From an uncultured Eubacterium sp. (GTDB taxonomy: Bacteria; Bacillota; Clostridia; Peptostreptococcales; Anaerovoracaceae), in the NCBI GenBank assembly GCA_900543485.1, contig UQRM01000013.1:1-61040 (forward strand): a stretch of 61,040 bases of DNA, in the 5' to 3' direction. Positions within the stretch are counted from its first letter, which is position 1, and the number at the start of each line of letters is the position of its first letter. The notes below the pieces were generated by a model, which did no database searches, was not told where the DNA came from, and saw only the letters and a list, made by a program, of their open reading frames with translations. Below are positions 26,622 to 33,036 of this stretch, piece by piece. The position numbers and the translations under genes were made by a program.

Positions 26622-26681
26622 GCGGCGACAAGCCCTCAGGCAGTATGAAAACTGACCGGGGGCTTTTATATTGGCGCCGGA
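26622..26681. repeat. 60-bp direct repeat, right copy
   Basis: This copy matches 5046-5105 at 57 of 60 positions. The three changes cluster in the right arm of the hairpin and weaken two stem pairs. Together with the left copy it brackets the secretion locus. Confidence 0.9.
26630..26667 (+). terminator. Terminator of the type VII locus
   Basis: AAGCCCTCAGGCAGT pairs with ACTGACCGGGGGCTT, with two mismatches compared with the left copy, and is followed by TTTTATA. It ends the operon about 40 nt after the last gene. Confidence 0.82.
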
Positions 26682-26839
26682 TCATCACCCGGGCATTGGA
26701 CTGTAGCTGCATTTTGTTATCATGCCTTGATTGTCGATAATGCGGATATTTATATCTACAAACTATGAATGTCAACTAGAAAGTGAGCCACGTGCTCGTT
26801 TGATTTTGAGCCACTTGTGCTCATTTGAAAGTGATCCAC

Positions 26840-27586
26840 CTAAGCACCGTTCTTCGAATGATCCAGACGGTAGGAGTAGCCATTCATATCAAGAATATAT
26901 GATCTGAATGTAAGACGGTCTACCAGAGCTGCTACCATGGCGGTGTTTTCGAAAAGATTCGTCCATTCCGAAAACGCCAGGTTAGTGGTAACGATAGTGC
27001 TTGCGCGCTCACTTCTGTCAGCAATAACTTTAAATAACAGTTCTGACTGGAAACGGTCAAAACTGACATAGCCCATTTCATCGATTATCAACAGATCGAC
27101 TTTCTGGATTCGTTTCTCCAGTTTGCCAAGAGCATAGTTGTCTTTTGCTTCCGATAATTCGGTCGATAATGAGGCGGCGTTCTTGAATAGAACGCTCTTA
27201 CCGCCGGCACAGGCCTTGAGACCTATGCCGATTGCCATGTGAGTTTTCCCTCTGCCGGGATTACCTATCATGACAAGATTTTTCTTCTCATCAATGAACC
27301 TGCAGCTTGCAAGTTCACTGATGAACAAATCAGATATCTGACCATCATAACGGCTGAGATCCAGTTCATCAATGGTCTTAGTGAATGGAAAGTTCGCCTG
27401 TTTCAATCTGCGGCGATTGTTGTTTTCCTGACGCTGCTCATATTCGGCACGCATAAGTTCAAGAAGCAGTTCGCCGAATGTACTATTAGAATCAGCGTGA
27501 TTCTGGATCTTGTGATAGTCCGCAAATGTAGGTATTTTAAGCTGTTTGGACAGCAGTTTTATCTGTTCCTCTAAAGCGATGTTCAT
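26840..27586 (-). CDS. istB: IS21-family helper ATPase IstB
   Basis: A 248-residue AAA+ ATPase, DnaC-like. Walker A GNPGRGKTH and Walker B LLIIDEMGYVSF are intact, and the RSERASTIVTTNLAFSEW stretch is the sensor region of IstB. IstB bends target DNA and recruits the IstA transposase. The start at 27586 follows AAAGGAGGTGAA at ideal spacing. It is encoded directly after istA with one base between the genes. The length is normal, so the element may still be functional. Confidence 0.94.
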   Translation of the reverse strand: MNIALEEQIKLLSKQLKIPTFADYHKIQNHADSNSTFGELLLELMRAEYEQRQENNNRRRLKQANFPFTKTIDELDLSRYDGQISDLFISELASCRFIDEKKNLVMIGNPGRGKTHMAIGIGLKACAGGKSVLFKNAASLSTELSEAKDNYALGKLEKRIQKVDLLIIDEMGYVSFDRFQSELLFKVIADRSERASTIVTTNLAFSEWTNLFENTAMVAALVDRLTFRSYILDMNGYSYRLDHSKNGA

Positions 27587-27587
27587 A

Positions 27588-28961
27588 TCAGTTCACCTCC
27601 TTTCCTATGTTGAGTGCATCATACTGGTGGAGGTCAACCGGCCGGACGATAACAGGATCGGTTATTACCGGTTGTGCTTCCGTTTCAGAAGCGAATCGTT
27701 CCAGAAGACTTATGACATTATCATGCTTCTTCTGTGATTTCAGTTCTTCCAGAACTTCCGGCGGAATGTTCTGTTTTACCGGAGCAGCATCGAAAATTGC
27801 TCTCGGTCGCTGTCTGAGCAGAGGCATGTAATGATCCAGCTGATAGGAAAACAGGTTTTTACCGATAAGCCTTATATGTGTAGAAATCCGTTCTCCTTTG
27901 TAATATATCTCTACTGTTTCCGGATAACCTTTGACGCTGACTTCATAGCCAACATATTTCACCGGAACAGAATATGTATTTGTTTTGAAGCGTACTGTAG
28001 AAAATGCGTTCACACGCACATTCATACATTTTGCGGTTTCAAAGACATATAGAGGAAGCCTGCGAAGAAGACACCTTTCTTCTCGGAACATTTCTCCGAC
28101 AGTTGCTTTCTTACCGCGAATTTTATGCTTTTCATATTTTAAGCATCTTGCCAGAAGTTCATAATTCAGTTCCTGCATATCTTTCACCTGCGGTACCGGC
28201 ACACATATGTTGCGGCGAGCCCAGCCAACGAGACCTTCAACAAGACCCTTTTCGTGGCCTTCGGCAGGATTACAGAATACAGCATCAAAACCATAGTGAG
28301 CACTCAATGCAGAATAGCCTTCCTGCATTCTGGCATGTGCACCGAAGCCTTCCTTAACTGCAACCTTGCCATTGTCAAAGATGACTCTTGCAGTGGTACC
28401 GCCCAGGATATCGAAGATATTAACGAATGCATCCAGAAAGCTCTCTTCATTTTGACGTCTGTAAGCAAGAACTACAGGACGACAACTGTAGCACAATCTG
28501 GCGCAAAACAGATTTACGACAGTTTTTTCGCCATTGAGATAGACGGTAGCTTCACCCCAATCGACCTGAATCGCATCAGCAGGATCGAACTGAAGTGGTA
28601 CAAATGCAAGAGGCATCTTACCGCGGATTTCATGGACAGCACGTCTGATTGTAGATTCGCCGCCTTCGAAACCTTTTTCTTCAACGAGGCGATCAAAAAT
28701 TCGTCTTGCGGTATGTCGCTGTTTCTTCAAGCCTTCTGCTTCATCTTCTTCGAGGCATGAAGTGATGAAAGCAAGAACATCTTCGGTAAGTACTGATGCT
28801 TCACGTTCGGGAGTTTTACGCTCCCAAGGGACATTCTCGCCTTTACAGTACTTTTTAACGGTATTGCGAGAAATACCCATTGATTTGGCAATACTGCGCT
28901 GGCTTTCGCCATTTAAATAGCGCTGCCGGATTTGTTTGTAGTCGTTCACTGAAATTACCAC
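27588..28961 (-). CDS. istA: IS21-family transposase IstA
   Basis: A DDE transposase of about 457 residues. An N-terminal helix-turn-helix (NDYKQIRQRYLNGESQRSIA) is followed by the integrase core. Its acidic residues are seen in VDWGEA, VIFDNGKVAV and EGHEKGLVEG, and a C-terminal beta-barrel follows. The frame is open to 29021, but GTG at 28961 (after GAGGTG) or GTG at 28949 (after AAAGGTGG) are better starts. IstA cuts the inverted repeats listed for the element. No frameshift or stop interrupts it. Confidence 0.93.
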   Translation of the reverse strand: MVISVNDYKQIRQRYLNGESQRSIAKSMGISRNTVKKYCKGENVPWERKTPEREASVLTEDVLAFITSCLEEDEAEGLKKQRHTARRIFDRLVEEKGFEGGESTIRRAVHEIRGKMPLAFVPLQFDPADAIQVDWGEATVYLNGEKTVVNLFCARLCYSCRPVVLAYRRQNEESFLDAFVNIFDILGGTTARVIFDNGKVAVKEGFGAHARMQEGYSALSAHYGFDAVFCNPAEGHEKGLVEGLVGWARRNICVPVPQVKDMQELNYELLARCLKYEKHKIRGKKATVGEMFREERCLLRRLPLYVFETAKCMNVRVNAFSTVRFKTNTYSVPVKYVGYEVSVKGYPETVEIYYKGERISTHIRLIGKNLFSYQLDHYMPLLRQRPRAIFDAAPVKQNIPPEVLEELKSQKKHDNVISLLERFASETEAQPVITDPVIVRPVDLHQYDALNIGKEVN

Positions 28962-29187
28962 CTTTATCACCTCTGAACCTAATCTTAGGTTCAGAGTAAT
29001 ATGAAAGTGGCTCACTTTCAAGCGAGCGTTTTTACTAAAAGTGGCTCACTTTTAGATTAGCATTTATATACAAACACCGCTCAAACCATAAACTGTACAT
29101 TTAAAAAAATATAAAAATGCATATTTTTCAAATAACAAAAAAACGATACAATTTATGGAGCGATATCATTGATAAGGAGGCTTTTTT

Positions 29188-29703
29188 ATGGAAAACAGAA
29201 AGATAACGTACATGGTCTATACGGCGCTGATGGCGGCACTCATCTTTGTGGCCACATATCTGATAAAGATACCGAACCCGGCCACAGGAGGGTACAGCCA
29301 CATGGGCGACTGCATGACATTCATCGCGGTGGTGATGCTGGGGCGACGGAACGGAAGCATGGCGGCGGCCATCGGAGGGGCTCTTTCGGATCTGCTGGCG
29401 GGAGCCGCCGTATGGGTACTGCCGACGTTGGTGATAAAGTTCCTGATGGCGTTCATCATGGGGACGGTGATAAGTAAAGACCCGCTGAGTCACAGAAAGC
29501 AGCTGGAAGGCGCGGTCATCGGAGGGGTATTCCAGGTGGCAGCGTACACCCTGGCGAAAATCGCGCTGATAGGCACGGGCCCCGCGCTTCTTTCCATCCC
29601 AAATGTCACCATACAGACGACCATAGGCATCGTACTGTTCGTCGTAATCGCCCGTGTGCTGACGAGACATATTTCACCGCTGCACGCTGACGGAAGGAGG
29701 TAA
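29188..29703 (+). CDS. ECF transporter S component
   Basis: A 171-residue membrane protein with about five hydrophobic helices. The start YTALMAALIFVATYLIKIPN followed by HMGDCMTFIAVVMLGRRNGSMAAAIGGALSDLLAG is typical of the PF07155-type substrate-binding (S) subunits of energy-coupling factor transporters. Its substrate is probably a vitamin or related small molecule but cannot be told. No EcfA/A'/T genes lie nearby, so it would use the shared module encoded elsewhere. AAGGAGG lies 9 nt before the start. It lies directly before, and is probably cotranscribed with, an amidohydrolase gene. No riboswitch was found in the 120 nt upstream. Confidence 0.83.
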   Translation: MENRKITYMVYTALMAALIFVATYLIKIPNPATGGYSHMGDCMTFIAVVMLGRRNGSMAAAIGGALSDLLAGAAVWVLPTLVIKFLMAFIMGTVISKDPLSHRKQLEGAVIGGVFQVAAYTLAKIALIGTGPALLSIPNVTIQTTIGIVLFVVIARVLTRHISPLHADGRR

Positions 29704-29704
29704 G

Positions 29705-30424
29705 ATGATGAAGAAGATAGATGCACATGCCCATATAGGATACATAGGAGGGTGGGCCGATGTTGGTATTACGGAGGAAGGGCTCATAGAGCAGATGGAT
29801 CAGTTCGACATAGACAGGACTGCTCTCTGCTGCGAGGACAATCAGGTGACCCTTAAAGCCATGGAGGATTTTCCGGGAAGGTTCATCGGGTGTGTATATG
29901 TAAATCCTCTTAAGGAAGACGCCGTCAGCTTGATAGAGAGCTACGCCGGGCAGGGGTTCAGCGCGGTGAAGCTCAATCCACTGAGGCACGCATACTGTGC
30001 GGATGGGGAAATAGTCGACCCCGTCATGGAAAGGGCGGAAAGGCTGGGGCTACCGGTATGTATACACAGTGGTCATCCTCCCTATTCATTGCCGTGGCAG
30101 ATCGGTCTTCTTGCTGAGAGACATCCTGATGTCAAGGTGATGATGATACACATGGGACACGGCCATGGCGTATATATTGACGCGGCGCTGAAGATGGCGA
30201 GAAAATTTCCCAATATATATCTGGAAATGTCCGGCATGCCTATGCCGTCGAAGATAAGGGAGGCTTACGAGACTGTCGGCAGGGACAGGATAATGTTCGG
30301 CACGGACACGCCTTTTCATCATCCCAGCGTGGAGCTGCAGAAGGTACTGGTCAGCGGAGTAGACGAGGAGGGACTGGAAAGGATACTGTATCGCAACGCC
30401 AGGGACTTTTTCGATATCCAATGA
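29705..30424 (+). CDS. Amidohydrolase-family metal-dependent hydrolase
   Basis: A 239-residue TIM-barrel protein of the amidohydrolase-2 group (PF04909). It has the N-terminal metal motif DAHAHIG, a middle CIHSGHPPYS, MIHMGHGHG and a C-terminal MFGTDTPFHHP with the catalytic Asp. The reaction of members ranges from decarboxylation to amide hydrolysis, so the substrate cannot be assigned. It starts 1 nt after the ECF S-component stop codon; ATG at 29708 is an equally good start. The pairing suggests that the imported compound, or a derivative, is the substrate. Confidence 0.83.
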   Translation: MMKKIDAHAHIGYIGGWADVGITEEGLIEQMDQFDIDRTALCCEDNQVTLKAMEDFPGRFIGCVYVNPLKEDAVSLIESYAGQGFSAVKLNPLRHAYCADGEIVDPVMERAERLGLPVCIHSGHPPYSLPWQIGLLAERHPDVKVMMIHMGHGHGVYIDAALKMARKFPNIYLEMSGMPMPSKIREAYETVGRDRIMFGTDTPFHHPSVELQKVLVSGVDEEGLERILYRNARDFFDIQ

Positions 30425-30465
30425 GACGTTTCCACATCCAATAAGATCTCGTAGTATTGATTATG

Positions 30466-30516
30466 TTGACAACCGATACCCCTATAGGTATAATATACAC
30501 ATACCCCCATAGGTAT
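30466..30516 (+). promoter_or_regulatory. Promoter with two CsoR-type operator boxes
   Basis: TTGACA (30466-30471), a 17-nt spacer and TATAAT (30489-30494) form a consensus sigma-A promoter. Two 16-nt boxes, ATACCCCTATAGGTAT (30476-30491) and ATACCCCCATAGGTAT (30501-30516), differ at one base. The first covers the spacer and part of the -10. Their TACCC...GGTA form is that of operators of the CsoR/RcnR/CstR repressor family, so the P-type ATPase gene is probably derepressed by metal, most likely copper. No CsoR gene is in this window. Confidence 0.8.
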
Positions 30517-30521
30517 AAAAA

Positions 30522-30600
30522 GGCTGTGACCGCAGCCGTGACTGAGTCGTGTCCGCGGCTGATACTGCGATCGCAGCGGTGGCTGTGACCGCAGCCGCGG
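30522..30600 (+). other. GC-rich structured leader of the metal ATPase gene
   Basis: GGCTGTGACCGCAGCCG occurs twice, at 30522-30538 and 30581-30597, and each copy is itself a small hairpin. CCGCGGCTG (30553-30561) is the perfect complement of CAGCCGCGG (30592-30600), with CTGCGATCGCAG inside. The region lies in the 5' leader, between the promoter and the ATPase start. No U-tract follows, so it is not a terminator. It may affect translation or stability; no known riboswitch was recognised. Confidence 0.5.
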
Positions 30601-30702
30601 TTCCGGGTACGGCTGGCAAGGCCGAGTGGGGGAGAATGACAAGTAAACAAAAATGCAGCAATGAAAAAACGAAACGGTGGAAATCGTGGAAAGAGGTTCG
30701 GT

Positions 30703-32604
30703 ATGGATAAAGCGATCGAGAAAGTCGAGCAGTTTATGGAGCTGGGCGGCACAAGGAAGGAGATAGTTCTGCTGGTGATATCGGGTATTTCGCTGGTCAT
30801 AAGCATTTTCGACCTGGTGCCGCTTCCCTTCGATGCGGCGTGGGTGGCCATAATACTCTGCGGAGTACCGATTATAATAGAGGCCATCATAGGGCTTATC
30901 ACCGCCTTCGACATCAAGGCAGATGTGCTGGTTTCCATGGCTCTGGTGGCAGCTGTGTGTATCGGGGAGGATTTTGCCGCGGGAGAGGTAGCCTTCATCA
31001 TGCAGATAGGAGCGCTGCTGGAGGATCTGACGGTAGCGAAGGCCAGAGCCGGCATAGAGAAGCTGGTACACCTGACTCCTCAGACTGCCAGAGTGATGAG
31101 GAACGGGACGGAAGAGGTAGTGCCTGCTGAGCAGGTGAAGGTGGGAGACATGATAAGAGTACTTCCCGGCGAAACGGTGCCTGTAGATGGTGTCATCGTT
31201 TCGGGGCAGACCTCGGTCAATCAGGCCGTGATGACGGGAGAATCGCTGCCGGTAGACAAATCGGCCGGCGATGAGGTCTCCAGCGGGACGGTGAACCAGT
31301 TCGGTGCCTTCGAGATGAAGGCTACAAGGGTCGGAGAGGACAGCTCCATACAGCGGATGATAAAGCTGGTGCAGTCGGCCGATGCCGGCAAAGCAAAGAT
31401 AGTCAGCCTGGCCGACAGATGGGCTACATGGATAGTGATCATTGCGCTGACTGCGGCGGCTGTAACGTGGGCAGTGACGGGAGAGATAATAAGGGCAGTG
31501 ACGATCCTGGTAGTGTTCTGTCCATGTGCGCTGGTACTGGCTACACCGACAGCCATCATGGCAGCCATAGGCAATGCTACGAAGCACGGCTTCCTGGTCA
31601 GGGAGGGTGATGCATTGGAACGGCTGGCCAGAGTCTCCAGGATAACCTTCGATAAGACCGGAACCCTTACCTACGGGACACCGGAAGTGACAGAAGTACA
31701 TAGCGTGCTGGAAGGAGTGTCCGATGACCAGCTGTATTCGATGGTGGCTGCCGCGGAGCAGTTCTCGGAGCATCCGCTGGGAAAGGCCATATTCTCCTGC
31801 TGCATGAAAACAGAGAGTGAAGAAGGCCGTGAAGGAAGTCTGAAGGCCAGAAAGGTGGAAGGTTTCACAATGATACCGGGGCAAGGCGTGAAGGCTGTCA
31901 TCGATGGGAAAAAGGTGGCGGCTGGTAATGTCAAGCTGATATCAGCGGAGGATATCACCGTCACCGGTGATATTGCGAGAGCGGCGGGAAAGCACATCTC
32001 GGAAGGCTCCACCGTCATCCTGGCAGCTATAGATGGAGAGATGGCCGGTTATATAGTTCTGTCGGACACGGTGAGAGAGGAGAGCCGGGAGATGATAACA
32101 CGGCTGAAGGCGCTGGGAGTAGAGCCGGTGCTGCTTACAGGTGACAACAGGAACGCGGCGGACAACATCGCCGGACAACTGGGAATCAGTGAGATCCATT
32201 CCAATTGCATGCCGGAAGACAAGCTCAATGACATAGACGCATATCAGAAGAACGGCAGCGATGTCTGCATGATAGGAGACGGCATCAACGATGCGCCGGC
32301 GCTGAAAAAAGCCAACGTGGGGATCGCCATGGGAGGCGTTGGCAGCGATATCGCCGTGGATGCGGCTGACATCGCGCTGGTAGACGATGAGATCAAGGAG
32401 CTGCCTCATCTGGTGGCGCTGGCTAAACGGATGATGACGACCATAAAGCTGAACCTGTCCTTTTCCATGGGCCTCAACTTCCTGGCTATCATCCTGGCCA
32501 TAACGGGAGTGATGGGACCGGTCGTGGGAGCTCTTGTCCATAATGCCGGTTCAGTGCTGGTGATAATCAATTCATCGCTGTTGCTGAAATGGAAAAGAAG
32601 ATAG
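30703..32604 (+). CDS. Heavy-metal P1B-type ATPase
   Basis: A 633-residue metal-exporting pump. The membrane motif CPC (FCPCALVLATPTA, about residues 273-275), the phosphorylation site DKTGTLT (D317), the SEHPLG motif of P1B ATPases, TGDN and the GDGINDAPAL hinge are all present. No N-terminal CxxC metal-binding domain is present. The last helices read NLSFSMGLNFLAIIL and ALVHNAGSVLVIINSS, which differ from the YN/MxxSS pattern of typical copper pumps and the DxG of zinc pumps, so the metal is not certain. The CsoR-type boxes upstream favour Cu(I). The start at 30703 (AAAGAGG upstream) is preferred over 30661, which has no ribosome binding site. Confidence 0.92.
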   Translation: MDKAIEKVEQFMELGGTRKEIVLLVISGISLVISIFDLVPLPFDAAWVAIILCGVPIIIEAIIGLITAFDIKADVLVSMALVAAVCIGEDFAAGEVAFIMQIGALLEDLTVAKARAGIEKLVHLTPQTARVMRNGTEEVVPAEQVKVGDMIRVLPGETVPVDGVIVSGQTSVNQAVMTGESLPVDKSAGDEVSSGTVNQFGAFEMKATRVGEDSSIQRMIKLVQSADAGKAKIVSLADRWATWIVIIALTAAAVTWAVTGEIIRAVTILVVFCPCALVLATPTAIMAAIGNATKHGFLVREGDALERLARVSRITFDKTGTLTYGTPEVTEVHSVLEGVSDDQLYSMVAAAEQFSEHPLGKAIFSCCMKTESEEGREGSLKARKVEGFTMIPGQGVKAVIDGKKVAAGNVKLISAEDITVTGDIARAAGKHISEGSTVILAAIDGEMAGYIVLSDTVREESREMITRLKALGVEPVLLTGDNRNAADNIAGQLGISEIHSNCMPEDKLNDIDAYQKNGSDVCMIGDGINDAPALKKANVGIAMGGVGSDIAVDAADIALVDDEIKELPHLVALAKRMMTTIKLNLSFSMGLNFLAIILAITGVMGPVVGALVHNAGSVLVIINSSLLLKWKRR

Positions 32605-32636
32605 GCGAGTCGTTATCGTGAGATTTACAGGCTTTG

Positions 32637-32947
32637 CTGCCGAATTTTCGGGGAAGAGAGATGATCCGGCAATAAAAACACAAGACGTTGCCGGATTTCA
32701 GAAAAGTAAAGAGGATTCGGCAGGAAAAAGGAAAAAACATCCATAAAATCGAGAAGCGACAGAGAAATATTTGAAAATCCGCGCCGGGAAAACTGTTTAA
32801 AGTAAAAATCCGGCAAGCTGCTGCCGAATCTCAAGCGACAGTGAAAAATCCGGCAACAAAGCCTGTCGGCGTTGCCGGATCTCAACGGAATCCTTAAAAT
32901 CCGGCAGATTTGCCGGGAAGGGCGGGAAACCTGCCGGATGATGAAGC
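32637..32947. repeat. Array of ATCCGGCA / TGCCGGAT inverted repeats
   Basis: This non-coding stretch between convergent genes holds at least ten copies of ATCCGGCA or its complement, with near variants. Several pair into hairpins: ATCCGGCAA with TTGCCGGAT around 15 nt near 32662-32698, and again near 32851-32882. Others are ATCCGGCA with TGCCGAAT around 6 nt near 32807 and CCGGCA with TTGCCGG near 32902. Spacing is irregular, so it is not a CRISPR array. It resembles REP/BIME-type clusters in layout. No gene in this region is supported. Confidence 0.75.
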
Positions 32948-32977
32948 ACAATGAAAACCGATGAGAATAGATGACAA

Positions 32978-33020
32978 AAAAGGGGCTGCACATCGTCATA
33001 CTTGACGACATGCAGCCCTT
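32978..33020 (-). terminator. Terminator of the hydrogenase operon
   Basis: GGGCTGCA-c-ATCGTCA pairs with TGACGA-c-ATGCAGCCC around TACT. On the minus strand the stem is followed by CCCCTTTTTTG. It lies about 15 nt after the hydA stop codon. Confidence 0.9.
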
Positions 33021-33036
33021 TGCTGTTGGTGGAAAA

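Larger units (their letters stand above)
26770..29062 (-). mobile_element. IS21-family insertion sequence
   Basis: The element contains istA and istB, overlapping closely in the usual IS21 order. Both ends carry AAAGTGAGCCAC-type repeats. On the left these occur as three units (26780-26791, about 26804 onward as TTTTGAGCCAC, and AAAGTGATCCAC near 26828). On the right they occur as two inverted units, near 29010 and at 29041-29052. The outermost bases TGTCAACTAG (from 26770) and, inverted, TGCTAATCTA (to 29062) are equally spaced from the first repeat, which sets the ends. No clear target duplication abuts these ends. ATTTATAT occurs at 26748-26755 and 29062-29069, so the left boundary may be somewhat different. 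Confidence 0.85.

Noticed and set aside
26748..29069. ATTTATAT as target duplication of the IS21 element
   Set aside because: The 8-bp match is real, but using it as the border would put the left end 14 bp outside the TG...CA termini that align with each other; AT-rich chance matches are likely.
29063..29187. Vitamin riboswitch before the ECF S component
   Set aside because: The 120-nt region is AT-rich without the conserved stems of TPP, FMN, cobalamin or other common riboswitches.
30551..30709. Short Ala/Val-rich open frame in the leader of the metal ATPase
   Set aside because: It has no ribosome binding site and its composition is explained by the GC-rich repeats.
30319..31884. Long antisense open frame (521 codons) opposite the metal ATPase gene
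   Set aside because: It is a shadow of a strongly conserved P1B ATPase, has no ribosome binding site, and its translation is rich in His, Arg and Tyr in a way typical of antisense frames.
32637..32947. CRISPR array
   Set aside because: Motifs are 8-9 nt, in both orientations and irregularly spaced, with no constant repeat-spacer lengths and no cas genes.
32625..33011. Minus-strand open frame (128 codons) with repeated EIRQ-like residues
   Set aside because: The apparent peptide repeats arise from the DNA repeat array and the frame runs through the hydrogenase terminator; no ribosome binding site is visible.
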